From NCBI GenBank assembly GCA_023416515.1, contig JAEZHP010000078.1, forward strand, positions 1 to 20,456: 20,456 bases of DNA, read 5' to 3'. This document shows positions 7,711 through 16,168 of the stretch, piece by piece (positions within the stretch are counted from its first letter, which is position 1; each line of letters begins with the position of its first letter). The position numbers and the translations under genes are program-made. This DNA comes from Pseudomonadota bacterium. GTDB taxonomy: Bacteria > Pseudomonadota > Alphaproteobacteria > Sphingomonadales > Sphingomonadaceae. Below the pieces are notes generated by a model. The model searched no databases and was not told the origin of the DNA. It saw only the letters and a list, made by a program, of their open reading frames with translations.

Positions 7711-9504
7711 ATGCGTCAGCTCGAACATTTTCCAAATCTCGTCACCATGTTCTTCACGCGAGCGGAGGAGCAGGCCGACAAACCGTTCCTGTGGGCGAAG
7801 AAGTCCGGACAGTGGACTTCGACCAGCTGGCGCGAGGCTGCTGAGACGGTCACCAAGCTCGCCGCCTCACTGAGGCGCATCGGCATGCAGGCCGGCGACC
7901 GGGTCATGCTCGTGTCCGAGAACCGGCCGGAATGGCTGATGGCCGACCTCGCGATCATGGCTGCCGGCTGCGTGACGGTCCCGGCCTATGTCACCAACAC
8001 CGAGCGCGACCACCAGCACATCATGGACGACAGCGGCGCTCGAGCGGTGATCGTGTCCACCGCCAAGCTCGCCAAGGCGGTGCTGCCGGCTGCGATCCGG
8101 GGCTCCAATTGCGAGCATGTGATCGGCATCGAGCCGATGTCCGGCATCGGCCAATCCGGGGAGGTCGGATTCCACCAGTGGGACTCGCTGATCGCCGCTG
8201 AGACGGCGGCGGTCGCCGACTGCGCCGCGCGTGCCACGTTCAAACGCGACGACCTCGCCTGCATCATCTACACGTCCGGCACCGGCGGGGCGCCGCGCGG
8301 AGTGATGCAGCATCACGGCGCGCTCCTCCACAATGTCGAGGGCTGCACCGCCCTGATCGCCGAGGATTTCGGGTGGGACGAGGAGGTGTTCCTGTCCTTC
8401 CTCCCGGCGAGCCACGCCTATGAGCATACCGGCGGCCAGATGTTCCCGATCGCTCTGGGCGCAAAGATCTATTACGCGGAAGGCCTCGAGAAGCTCGCCT
8501 CCAACATCGAGGAGGTGCGCCCGACCATCATGGTCGTCGTTCCGCGCTTGTTCGAGGTGCTTCGCCAGCGGATCCTCAAGCAGGTCGAGAAGCAGGGCTG
8601 GTTCGCCGAATATCTGATGGCGCGAGCGCTCAACATCGGCGCGAAGAGCTATTCGGGCCGGCGCAATCCGCTCGACGTGCCGATGGACCTCGTCCTGTCG
8701 CGAACCCTTCGGCCCAAGATCCAGCAACGCTTCGGCGGCCGGATGAAGGCGATGGTGTCGGGCGGGGCCCCGCTCAATCCCGAAGTCGGGATCTTCTTCC
8801 ACTCATTGGGACTGACGCTGCTCCAGGGCTACGGCCAGACCGAAGCGGCGCCGGTGATCAGCTGCAACCGGCCGAAAGCCGGCCTCAAGATGGACACGGT
8901 CGGCCCGCCCATGCCCAACACCGAGGTGAAGATCGCCGAGGATGGCGAGATCCTGGTCAGGGGCGAGCTGGTCATGCACGGCTATTGGCGCAACCAGGCG
9001 CTGACCGAGCGGACCATCGTGGACGGCTGGCTCCATACCGGCGACGTCGGCCATATCGACGACCAGGGCCGGATCGTCATCACCGACCGCAAGAAGGACC
9101 TGATCGTCAACGACAAGGGCGACAATGTCGCTCCGCAGAAGGTGGAGGGCATGCTGACCCTCCAGCCCGAGATCCTCCAGGCGATGGTGGTCGGCGACAA
9201 GCGGCCTTACGTGGTCGGCCTGATCGTGCCCGATCCCGAATGGACCGCGGAATGGTGCACGAGCCAGGGTCGCAGGTGCAATTTCGCCGAGGTCACTCAC
9301 GACCCGGATTATCTTCGAGCGCTGTCAGCCGCCGTCGACCGGGTCAATTCCGACCTGTCGGTGATCGAGAAGGTGCGCCGCTTCATCGTCGCCGACGAGC
9401 CGTTCACGGTCGAGAACCAGCAGCTCACCCCCTCGATCAAGATCCGCCGCCACGTCCTCAAGGAGGTGTACGGCCCGCGGCTGGACTCGCTCTACGCGCG
9501 CTGA
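7711..9504 (+). CDS. Long-chain fatty acyl-CoA synthetase (AMP-forming)
   Basis: Activates long-chain fatty acids to acyl-CoA through an acyl-AMP intermediate, for beta-oxidation or lipid synthesis. 597 residues, Shine-Dalgarno GGGAGG at 7699-7704. Adenylate-forming superfamily motifs in order: P-loop YTSGTGGAPRG (187-197), SFLPASHAYEHT (229-240), GYGQTEAAP (373-381), the GWLHTGD motif (439-445), RIVITDRKKDLIV (454-466) and the C-terminal domain lysine in LTPSIKIRR (572-580), probably Lys577. The length and the linker after the P-loop resemble the FAA1/FadD15-type long-chain enzymes rather than the shorter E. coli FadD type. The P-loop deviates from the usual TSGTTGxPKG at two positions (Gly for Thr, Arg for Lys). 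The gene ends three bases from a convergent lipoprotein gene. The chain-length preference is inferred. Confidence 0.93.
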   Translation: MRQLEHFPNLVTMFFTRAEEQADKPFLWAKKSGQWTSTSWREAAETVTKLAASLRRIGMQAGDRVMLVSENRPEWLMADLAIMAAGCVTVPAYVTNTERDHQHIMDDSGARAVIVSTAKLAKAVLPAAIRGSNCEHVIGIEPMSGIGQSGEVGFHQWDSLIAAETAAVADCAARATFKRDDLACIIYTSGTGGAPRGVMQHHGALLHNVEGCTALIAEDFGWDEEVFLSFLPASHAYEHTGGQMFPIALGAKIYYAEGLEKLASNIEEVRPTIMVVVPRLFEVLRQRILKQVEKQGWFAEYLMARALNIGAKSYSGRRNPLDVPMDLVLSRTLRPKIQQRFGGRMKAMVSGGAPLNPEVGIFFHSLGLTLLQGYGQTEAAPVISCNRPKAGLKMDTVGPPMPNTEVKIAEDGEILVRGELVMHGYWRNQALTERTIVDGWLHTGDVGHIDDQGRIVITDRKKDLIVNDKGDNVAPQKVEGMLTLQPEILQAMVVGDKRPYVVGLIVPDPEWTAEWCTSQGRRCNFAEVTHDPDYLRALSAAVDRVNSDLSVIEKVRRFIVADEPFTVENQQLTPSIKIRRHVLKEVYGPRLDSLYAR

Positions 9505-9507
9505 AGC

Positions 9508-9921
9508 CTAGGGCACGGAATCGTACGGCACGAATGCGCCGAGCGTGCAGCTGCCGACCGGCCCGCTCGGCATGTCCACCACCTGGGCGATGTCTCCGCT
9601 GCACAGCCGCCCCGTCGGGGTGCGGGTGACCAGTGTCTCGCTCGGGCGAAGCCGGCAGCCGCCCGTCGGACGGTTCACGTAGACGCGCCCGCCGACCCCT
9701 TCGAACAGGACGACGTCCGGGCCGATGGCGCGGCTTCCGCGCAGCTGGGTGAGCTGGACGCAAGCTTGCGGCTCACCGGGCTGGCGCCCGCGCAACTCCT
9801 CTGCGAGCCGAGCCCCCGCCCGGGCCGCCTCGGTCTCGGTGGCGGCGCTCAGCCGATGTTCCATGGTGCAGCCGGCGAGCAGCGCCGCCGTGCCGCTTGC
9901 AACGAACGCGATAGTCCGCAT
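9508..9921 (-). CDS. Small lipoprotein, DUF6491-like
   Basis: 137 residues from the ATG at 9921, with a strong Shine-Dalgarno (GAGGAGAG reading on the minus strand, near 9924-9931). The signal ends in the lipobox LLAGC (Cys18). The mature part has a pattern I associate with DUF6491 proteins of sphingomonads and xanthomonads: an ACVQLTQLRGSRAIG segment, VVLFEGVGGRVYVNRP, a cysteine in GGCRL, a cysteine in RLCSGDIAQVVD and a final CTLGAFVPY. The four cysteines of the mature chain may pair. It lies 10 bases after gloB in a probable gloA-gloB-lipoprotein transcript. Its function is unknown, and the family assignment is from memory of its motif pattern. Confidence 0.8.
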   Translation of the reverse strand: MRTIAFVASGTAALLAGCTMEHRLSAATETEAARAGARLAEELRGRQPGEPQACVQLTQLRGSRAIGPDVVLFEGVGGRVYVNRPTGGCRLRPSETLVTRTPTGRLCSGDIAQVVDMPSGPVGSCTLGAFVPYDSVP

Positions 9922-9931
9922 CGCACTCTCC

Positions 9932-10660
<729 letters not shown>

Positions 10661-10669
10661 GATCCTATC

Positions 10670-11089
10670 CTACCACGTCCCGGTGTTCGGCATCGAGGCC
10701 CAGGGCTCCTGCGCGGGCTTGGCCGGCCCCGCCTGGAGGAGCTCGATCGAGATGTTGTCGGGGGTGCGGACGAAAGCCATGTTGCCGTCGCGCGGCGGCC
10801 GATTGATGGTCACCCCGGCATCCATCAGACGCTGGCAGCTCTCGTAGATGTCCTCGACGCGGTAGGCGAGGTGGCCGAAATTGCGGCCCTCGCCATAGGC
10901 GTCGGTCTCGTCCCAATTGTGGGTGAGCTCAACCTGGGCATCCTCGTCGCCGGGCGCGGCGAGGAAGTAGAGCGTGTAGCGCCCCGCCTCATTGTCCATG
11001 CGCCGGACCTGCTTGAGGCCAAGCAGCTCGAAGAAACGCAATGTGGCTTCCGGGTCGCGAACCCGGATCATCGTGTGCAGATATTTCAT
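10670..11089 (-). CDS. gloA: Lactoylglutathione lyase (glyoxalase I), VOC superfamily
   Basis: Converts the methylglyoxal-glutathione hemithioacetal to S-lactoylglutathione. The ATG at 11089 gives 139 residues starting MKYLHTMIRVRDPEATLRFF; a GTG nine bases upstream is a poorer choice because family members start near this point. Metal ligands align well with E. coli GloA: His5, Glu54 in QVELTHNW, His73 in FGHLAYRV and Glu116 in ISIELLQ. It is the first gene of the gloA-gloB-lipoprotein unit. Upstream lies a 104-bp divergent region shared with the SIMPL-domain gene, in which I could not define a promoter. The identification is strong. Confidence 0.95.
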   Translation of the reverse strand: MKYLHTMIRVRDPEATLRFFELLGLKQVRRMDNEAGRYTLYFLAAPGDEDAQVELTHNWDETDAYGEGRNFGHLAYRVEDIYESCQRLMDAGVTINRPPRDGNMAFVRTPDNISIELLQAGPAKPAQEPWASMPNTGTW

Positions 11090-11193
11090 TTGTCTCACTC
11101 AGTTCGTCGATAGAAAGCAACGGTTCATCGCAGCTCTGGCAGATGAGTCGCGGCGGCCGCGTGGTGCACCGCCTGGCTCAGAGGAGCTGATAT

Positions 11194-11922
11194 ATGCGCC
11201 TTCCTGCTCTCACCAACCGCAACAACGTGCTTGTCGCCGCTTTGCTGCTCACGGCCGGCCTGATTGTCGGGGGCTATTTGCTCGGCGACGGCTTGAGGCG
11301 CGCTCGAATGGCCGACCGGTCGGTGACGATGCGAGGGCTCGCCGAGCGCGACGTCAACGCCGACCTCGCCACCTGGTCGCTGAACTTCAACGCGTCGGGC
11401 ACCGACCTTGGCGAAGTCCAGGGCAAGATCGACCGCGACCAGCGCATCATCCAGGACTTCTTTCGAGCCGCCGGCTTTCCGGCCGCGGCGCTGACCGACG
11501 GCGGCGGGTCGATCAACACCTCCTACGACAATGACCGCCAGGCCAACGTCACCACCATCAATCGGACGCTCGACTTCCGCACCAACGACGTGATGCGGGC
11601 CCAGCGAGCCTATTCGAGGCAGTTCGACCTGATCCGCAGCGGCGTCCAGCTCGACGGATCGGGGATGAACTACCGCTTCACCCGGCTCAACCAGATCAAG
11701 CCGGAGATGATCGGAGCGTCGATCCAGGACGCGCGGCGCGGGGCGGAGCGCTTCGCCCAGGATTCGGGCGCGAGCGTGGGCGCGATCCGGTCGGCGACCC
11801 AGGGCTATTTCTCGATCGGGGCGCGCGACGGCGATGCCGACACCGACGGCGGCGGAGGCGGAACGTCGACCCCGCTCCAGAAGGTGCGGGTGGTGACGAC
11901 GATCGATTTCTACCTCGGCTGA
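11194..11922 (+). CDS. SIMPL-domain (DUF541) periplasmic protein
   Basis: 242 residues, Shine-Dalgarno GAGGAG at 11181-11186. An N-terminal membrane anchor or uncleaved signal (about 11-34) is followed by a SIMPL domain: VTMRGLAERDVNADLATWSLNF (about 44-65) at the start and a C-terminal strand ending VRVVTTIDFYLG. Near the C terminus a flexible Asp/Gly-rich insert (about 215-226) interrupts the domain before its last strand. SIMPL proteins are periplasmic, and E. coli YggE, a relative, has been linked to oxidative stress, but the molecular function is unresolved. The 3' end overlaps the convergent TPR gene by 13 bases (11910-11922), so there is no room for a separate terminator. Confidence 0.9.
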   Translation: MRLPALTNRNNVLVAALLLTAGLIVGGYLLGDGLRRARMADRSVTMRGLAERDVNADLATWSLNFNASGTDLGEVQGKIDRDQRIIQDFFRAAGFPAAALTDGGGSINTSYDNDRQANVTTINRTLDFRTNDVMRAQRAYSRQFDLIRSGVQLDGSGMNYRFTRLNQIKPEMIGASIQDARRGAERFAQDSGASVGAIRSATQGYFSIGARDGDADTDGGGGGTSTPLQKVRVVTTIDFYLG

Positions 11923-12707
11923 GGCTGGGCTGGCGCTGGCTGCTGGGCCGGGGTTTCGACCTCGCGGGCGGTCTGCAGGCTCGCGGCGGCGGCCCGGCCG
12001 GCGTCGGTGTTGGGGAAGCGGTCGGCGACCTGGCGGTAGAGACGCTCGGCCTCGCCCATGTCGCCGGCGCGCCCGGCGATGGTTCCGGCGAGGAGAAGCA
12101 CGTCCGGGTCATGAGCGGCCATCTGGCGGGCGCGGGCGATGTCGGTGCGCGCTCGGGCGATGTCGTCCTGGCGCAGGGCCAGGGCCGCGGACAAATACCA
12201 GGCCATCGGGTCGCTCGGCACAAGCTCGAGCGCAGTGTTCAGATTCTCGCGAGCCGAGCCGAGATTGTTCTGCGCCACGAAGGCTCGGGCGCGGTCGAGA
12301 TGGACCTCCCCGCGAAGCTCGGCCGTCAGATTCTGGTTGGCCAGCGCTGTGTCGAAGGCGAGCAGCGCTCGGCTGGAGTCGCCCCCCGCGAGCCAGGCAT
12401 TGCCGGCCTGGACCCAGAAATCCGCCACCCGGCTGTCGTTGAGTCGCTGCGCCTCCTGGGCCGCCTGCTCATATATGGTCGCCGCGTTGGTCCACTGCTC
12501 GAGCGCCGAATAGGCCAGGCCGACGCACTGGCGCGCGAGCAGGCCTCCACCGGACGATTGCCAGCGATTGGCGGTTCGAAGCGCCTCCTGCGGGCTTCGG
12601 CGAACCATGGACTGGCAGGCTGCGGCTCGGCCTTCCTCCGTCTCCGGCACCGGCGCGGGCGGAGTAACCTGGGCGGCGGCGGCGAAAGCGAGTGCGGCGA
12701 GGATCAT
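11910..12707 (-). CDS. Exported tetratricopeptide-repeat protein
   Basis: 265 residues from the ATG at 12707. The hydrophobic N terminus (MILAALAFAAAAQ) reads as a short signal peptide. The body is a run of helical repeats of TPR type, for example the segments around LLARQCVGLAYSALEQWTNA, ADFWVQAGNAWLAGGDSSRA and DPMAWYLSAALALRQDDIA, ending in RLYRQVADRFPNTDAGRAA. The C-terminal tail is Pro/Gln/Ala-rich and disordered. It is probably a periplasmic protein-interaction module with no enzymatic motif. Its ATG overlaps the stop of the ABHD10-like hydrolase (ATGA, 12704-12707), implying translational coupling. It is the last gene of a five-gene minus-strand unit, and its 3' end overlaps the convergent SIMPL gene. 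Confidence 0.87.
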   Translation of the reverse strand: MILAALAFAAAAQVTPPAPVPETEEGRAAACQSMVRRSPQEALRTANRWQSSGGGLLARQCVGLAYSALEQWTNAATIYEQAAQEAQRLNDSRVADFWVQAGNAWLAGGDSSRALLAFDTALANQNLTAELRGEVHLDRARAFVAQNNLGSARENLNTALELVPSDPMAWYLSAALALRQDDIARARTDIARARQMAAHDPDVLLLAGTIAGRAGDMGEAERLYRQVADRFPNTDAGRAAAASLQTAREVETPAQQPAPAQPQPR

Positions 12708-13441
12708 GAGGCTTCCAGCAATTGCGACAGGGTGGCGATCAGCAGGGCGATGTCCTGCGGGCGCGAGAGTCGATGGTCGCCGTCCTTGACGAGGATCGTC
12801 TGCACGTCGGCTGAACGCAGGCGCTGGGCGATCCGCAGGGAAATGTCGAAAGGCACGTCGGGATCGGCCTGGCCGTGAAGGAGCCTCACCGGGGCGTCGA
12901 TCGGGATCTCGGCGCCGAGAAGCTTCAGGCTCTCGCCGCTGTCCCAGAAGGCGCGGGTGGTGACGTAGGGCTGGTCGCCATAGGGCGTCTCCTCGACGAG
13001 TCGGCCGTCGCGGGCGATGGTCGCCTTGTCCGCGTCGCTGAATCCCCAGTCGGTGAAGTCGGGAGCGGCGGCGATTCCGATCAGGCCGGCGACCCGCTCC
13101 GGCCGGGTAAGCGCGGCGAGGAGCATGATCCAGCCGCCCATCGACGAGCCGACCAGAACGACGGGTCCCTCGACGCTGTCGATCATCGCCACCGCGTCGC
13201 CCTGCCAGTCGGCGAGGCTCTGCTCCTCGAAGTCGCCGTGACTGATTCCGCAACCGCCATAATCGAAGCGCAGGAAGGCGCGGCCCTGGCTTTCGCACCA
13301 CGCCTCGAGCGCCAGCGCCTTGGAGCCCTCCATGTCGGACATGTAGCCGGGGAGGAAGACGATCGTCGGACCGCGGCCGTCGCGGCGTCGGTAGGCGAGG
13401 CGGCGGCCGGCGGAGGTGGTGAGATATTGCGGGTCGGACAT
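12704..13441 (-). CDS. Alpha/beta hydrolase, ABHD10-like thioesterase/esterase
   Basis: 245 residues, cytosolic (no signal). The sequence follows the ABHD10 pattern closely: IVFLPGYMSDMEGSKALALE (27-46), RFDYGGCGISHGD (58-70) and nucleophile elbow GSSMGG (98-103, Ser100). A probable acid is Asp193 or Asp195 in LHGQADPDVPF, and the catalytic His is His223 in DGDHRLS. Mammalian ABHD10 removes acyl groups from protein cysteines and cleaves acyl-glucuronides. The bacterial substrate is unknown, so only an acyl-ester or thioester hydrolase role is inferred. GAGGG lies upstream of the ATG. The gene starts 34 bases after the preceding hydrolase stop and overlaps the TPR gene start by four bases. Confidence 0.9.
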   Translation of the reverse strand: MSDPQYLTTSAGRRLAYRRRDGRGPTIVFLPGYMSDMEGSKALALEAWCESQGRAFLRFDYGGCGISHGDFEEQSLADWQGDAVAMIDSVEGPVVLVGSSMGGWIMLLAALTRPERVAGLIGIAAAPDFTDWGFSDADKATIARDGRLVEETPYGDQPYVTTRAFWDSGESLKLLGAEIPIDAPVRLLHGQADPDVPFDISLRIAQRLRSADVQTILVKDGDHRLSRPQDIALLIATLSQLLEAS

Positions 13442-13475
13442 GCGCGCCCTCTAGCACGCCCGGCCCGGCCCGTGG

Positions 13476-14378
13476 CTAGCGGGCGAGGAAGGCGTTCAGC
13501 TCGGCTCGAAACCGCTCCGGCTGGTCGAGCATGATGAAGTGCATGCTGTCCTCGACCGGTACCAGGCGGATCGCCGAAGCGGTCGCATATTCGCCGGTCC
13601 ACAAGGCGCGGGCGCGATCGGCGATCTGCGGGGGCACCGCGTAGAGCACCGTGGTCGGAACCCGCGCGATCGCGGCAAGGTCGGGCCGCAAGTCGGTGAG
13701 CGCATCTTCGTAGAGGGCCTGCCCGACGACCGCCGGATTGGCGGCGCGGGACCAGCGGGCGACTTGAAGCCGTCCCTCCGCGGTCGCAGACATGGTGGCG
13801 ACCGACGGATCCTCAGCCGAGGGCTCGCCACTTCGGCCGGCGCCGCTGGCGATCATCCTGCGCATATTGTCCACGGCCGGTCTCATGCTCTCGACCGTCG
13901 CCGAGGGGCCGAACATCGCGCCGAAGAAAGGCAGCGAATCGACGACCAGCAATCGGTCGACCCGATCGGGATGGTCCCGGGCGAGCATCATCGCGACGAC
14001 TCCGCCCATCGAATGGCCGACCACCGCGGCCCTCTGGCCGGGATGCTCGCGCTCCAGGAAGGCGGCGATGTCGTCGACCACGCCGGGGAGGACGCCCTCA
14101 CCGTCATTGCAGCGCGGTTCGTCGCCGCCGAAGCCGTTGACCTGGACGAGAAGGACCCAGTGGGTTTGGGCGAGCTCGGCGACGAACGGAGCCCAGACTT
14201 CGCGCGGGGTGGCGAGGCCGGGGATGAGGACCAGCGGCCGGCCGGAGCCGGTCGCCTGGATCGAGATATGATCCATCTGCGCCACCTCGACCGCGGCGGC
14301 GGAGGGCGTCGTGGGCTGAGCGGCCATCGCGGGCGCGGCGGCGATGGACAGGAGCAAGGCGGCGCAAAGGATTTTCAT
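13476..14378 (-). CDS. Exported alpha/beta hydrolase
   Basis: 300 residues from the ATG at 14378, which overlaps the stop of the XRE regulator (ATGA). A Sec-type signal peptide (MKILCAALLLSIAAAPAMAA) predicts periplasmic export. Fold motifs: LVLIPGLATPREVW (49-62), the oxyanion region, then nucleophile elbow GHSMGG (121-126, Ser123), LLVVDSLPFFG (143-153) and the catalytic His280 in SMHFIMLDQPERF. The position after the predicted seventh strand, where the acid usually lies (LYAVPP, 245-250), has no acidic residue; Asp147 after the sixth strand is a possible substitute. The substrate is not predictable. Coupling to a regulator and a membrane protein suggests a regulated envelope function. Confidence 0.88.
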   Translation of the reverse strand: MKILCAALLLSIAAAPAMAAQPTTPSAAAVEVAQMDHISIQATGSGRPLVLIPGLATPREVWAPFVAELAQTHWVLLVQVNGFGGDEPRCNDGEGVLPGVVDDIAAFLEREHPGQRAAVVGHSMGGVVAMMLARDHPDRVDRLLVVDSLPFFGAMFGPSATVESMRPAVDNMRRMIASGAGRSGEPSAEDPSVATMSATAEGRLQVARWSRAANPAVVGQALYEDALTDLRPDLAAIARVPTTVLYAVPPQIADRARALWTGEYATASAIRLVPVEDSMHFIMLDQPERFRAELNAFLAR

Positions 14379-14584
14379 TGGTCGTTCTCCACGGCGGGAT
14401 TCACGAAGATCTGCTCGATCGGGAGGTCGAAGATGTCGGCAATCCGGAAGGCGAGCGGAAGCGATGGGTCGAAACGCCCCGTCTCGATCGCGTTGACGCT
14501 CTGGCGCGACACTCCGAGCCGCTCGGCGAGATCCTGCTGGCTCCACGCCCGCTCGGCGCGGAGCACTCGAAGGCGGTTCTTCAT
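14375..14584 (-). CDS. Short XRE-family HTH transcriptional regulator
   Basis: Only 69 residues, essentially a single Cro/CI-type helix-turn-helix: MKNRLRVLRAERAWSQQDLA, then ERLGVSRQSVNAIETGRFDPSLPL and the stabilising LAFRIADIFDLPIEQIF. This compact type, often found beside small multi-pass membrane proteins, has no ligand domain. Its start overlaps the membrane protein stop (ATGA, 14581-14584) and its stop overlaps the hydrolase start (ATGA, 14375-14378). It probably autoregulates the unit; a TTTCC..GGAAA inverted repeat upstream of the first gene (15009-15023) is a candidate site. The family is certain; the target is inferred. Confidence 0.93.
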   Translation of the reverse strand: MKNRLRVLRAERAWSQQDLAERLGVSRQSVNAIETGRFDPSLPLAFRIADIFDLPIEQIFVNPAVENDQ

Positions 14585-14994
14585 TCGCCGTCCCGGCCGC
14601 GCAGGGTCAGCCAGTTGAAGCAGCTGCCGACCCCCAGTCCGACGAACCACAGGATCGCGACGTAAAAGGCGTCGACATGAGCGACGAGATTGAGATTCTC
14701 GAGGAACCCCCAAACCGTAACAATCGTAAGCGTGAACCCGGTCGCGACGAGGGTCTGGCGAACCAGAAGCATGCGCAGATATTCGTCCTGCTCCTCGATC
14801 AGCAGCCGCCCGATCGCCCAGAACACCCCGGCGACGGACAGGCCCGGAAGGACGCCGAGCACATAAGCGAGCGGCCCGGTCACACTCCCCCTCCCGACGA
14901 AGTGCAGAGCGATCCCCAGCGTAATGACATAGGCCGTCATCGCGACCGCGAGCCGAACCAAGTAGCGGCGCTCCACCGCGGACCGAACCTTCAT
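14581..14994 (-). CDS. Four-pass inner-membrane protein, partner of the XRE regulator
   Basis: 137 residues from the ATG at 14994; an in-frame ATG at 15036 would add 14 residues. Four predicted membrane segments follow a basic N terminus: around LVRLAVAMTAYVITLGIALH, GPLAYVLGVLPGLSVAGVFW, TLVATGFTLTIVTVWGFL and FYVAILWFVGLGVGSCFNWL. A charged loop (EEQDEYLRMLLVRQ) joins the second and third. I recognise no named family. Small multi-pass proteins paired with a downstream short XRE protein recur in bacteria, and the pair may work as a sensor and regulator, but this is inference. It is the first gene of the five-gene minus-strand unit. A perfect TTGACA lies upstream (15050-15055, minus), without a convincing -10 box. 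Confidence 0.85.
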   Translation of the reverse strand: MKVRSAVERRYLVRLAVAMTAYVITLGIALHFVGRGSVTGPLAYVLGVLPGLSVAGVFWAIGRLLIEEQDEYLRMLLVRQTLVATGFTLTIVTVWGFLENLNLVAHVDAFYVAILWFVGLGVGSCFNWLTLRGRDGE

Positions 14995-15008
14995 AGTGAC
15001 AAGCCCCT

Positions 15009-15066
15009 TTTCCGTTATGGAAAGGATGCTTGTCATGTCGGCCGTCCGGTGTCAAGCTTACTTTCC
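15009..15066 (-). promoter_or_regulatory. Candidate promoter/operator of the membrane protein-XRE unit
   Basis: TTGACA on the minus strand at 15055-15050 is a perfect -35 hexamer, but 17 bases on I see only CAAGCA. The inverted repeat TTTCC (15009-15013)/GGAAA (15019-15023) lies between the two possible starts of the membrane protein. Another TTTCC occurs at 15062-15066. These repeated half-sites could bind the XRE protein. This is speculative. Confidence 0.35.
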
Positions 15067-15082
15067 ACGATACATGTTTGGC

Positions 15083-15125
15083 AGAAAGCAGCGAACCGCC
15101 CATCCCGGAGAGATGGGCGGTTCGC
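15083..15125 (-). terminator. Rho-independent terminator after the OmpA-fusion gene
   Basis: A perfect 14-bp stem, GCGAACCGCCCATC (15091-15104) with its complement at 15112-15125, around a seven-base loop. Read on the minus strand it lies 31 bases after the stop at 15157 and is followed by a T-rich stretch (TGCTTTCT, 15090-15083). The T tract is interrupted, so efficiency is uncertain, but the stem is strong and well placed. Confidence 0.75.
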
Positions 15126-15156
15126 GATTTCGGCGAAGCTCGAGAAAAAGCGCGGA

Positions 15157-16056
15157 CTAGCGCGCCAGGACGATCAGCTCCGTCCGCCGATTCTCGGCGC
15201 GCCCTTCTGGGCGGTCGTTGTCGGCGATGGCGCCTTGCTCGCCGCCGGAGCGGGTTTCGAGGCGCTCGTGCGACACTCCACGCGCTGCGAGGGCGTCGGC
15301 GACGGCCTCAGCGCGGTTTTCGCCGAGTTCGGCATTGGCTCGGCCGCTGCCTTCGGCATCGGTGTAGCCGATGATCGCGATGCGCGCGGTGGGATAGGCG
15401 AGCAGTACTTGGGCAAGCTGGTCCATGTCGACGACGTCGGCCTGCCGAATTCCCGCCGATCCGCGGTCGAAATTGAGGCGGTCGAAGGTGAAAGTGCGCG
15501 GCGCGCGCTCGCCCGAGCGCATGAACCGGTCGAGATCGCCCGCGATGGTTCCGGGAGCGTAGGCTCCGTCGCCCCGGCGGGTCTCGGTGATGGGCGCGCG
15601 ATCGCGATCGTCGCGGCCGTCGCGACGGTCCTCGTCCCGCTCCTCGAGCGCCTTCAGCAGCACGAACAACAGGAGGAGAAGCAGGAGACCGCCCAGGATC
15701 CACGGCAGATAATAGTTGCCGCGCGGCTTGGCGCCCTCGACGATCGGATTGGCGACCGGCGGCAGCGGGCCGGGAAGTTCATCATCGCCGGCCGGCTTCA
15801 CGGAGGCCCCTGCGAGCGTGCCAGCACCCGCGGCGGCGGCCGCAGCTCCGGTGGCAGCGAGCCGGTCGCGGCCGACGTTGAGGTGGACGTGGGAGTCAAT
15901 CCGATCGACCCAGGTCAACGGCACCAGCTTGTGCCTGCCGTCGGCGCCGGCGCGTAGGCGGATCGCCTCGCCCTCGACTTGGTCGACTGTGCCTGCGGCG
16001 GCGCCGTCAGACGCGATGACCTCCATTCCTGAACGAATCTGCGAACGATCGACCAT
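15157..16056 (-). CDS. DUF2171 domain - transmembrane - OmpA C-terminal domain fusion protein
   Basis: 299 residues. Residues 1-62 form a DUF2171 domain (MVDRSQIRSGMEVIASDG, GTVDQVEGEAIRL, KLVPLTWVDRID), a PRC-barrel-like fold usually found as a short stand-alone cytosolic protein. An Ala/Gly/Pro linker leads to one strong membrane segment (about 116-135, LLLLLLLFVLL), then a highly charged Arg/Asp linker (139-162). Residues 187-298 form an OmpA-like peptidoglycan-binding domain with YTDAEGSGRANAEL (231-244) and ENRAEAV; Asp233 and Arg248 are at the positions expected to hold diaminopimelate. The implied topology puts DUF2171 in the cytoplasm and OmpA in the periplasm, tying an inner-membrane protein to the cell wall. 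It is a single gene, divergent from thrS, with its own terminator. Confidence 0.9.
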   Translation of the reverse strand: MVDRSQIRSGMEVIASDGAAAGTVDQVEGEAIRLRAGADGRHKLVPLTWVDRIDSHVHLNVGRDRLAATGAAAAAAGAGTLAGASVKPAGDDELPGPLPPVANPIVEGAKPRGNYYLPWILGGLLLLLLLFVLLKALEERDEDRRDGRDDRDRAPITETRRGDGAYAPGTIAGDLDRFMRSGERAPRTFTFDRLNFDRGSAGIRQADVVDMDQLAQVLLAYPTARIAIIGYTDAEGSGRANAELGENRAEAVADALAARGVSHERLETRSGGEQGAIADNDRPEGRAENRRTELIVLAR

Positions 16057-16168
16057 GACGCGAACTTCTCCACCTGTTGCGCAGGCAGAATGTTCATCCG
16101 GGCCAGAGCGTTCCCGTCCCGCCGCCGCGGGTTGATCGTGACCGGGCGAGCGTTACATGCCACGGGTC

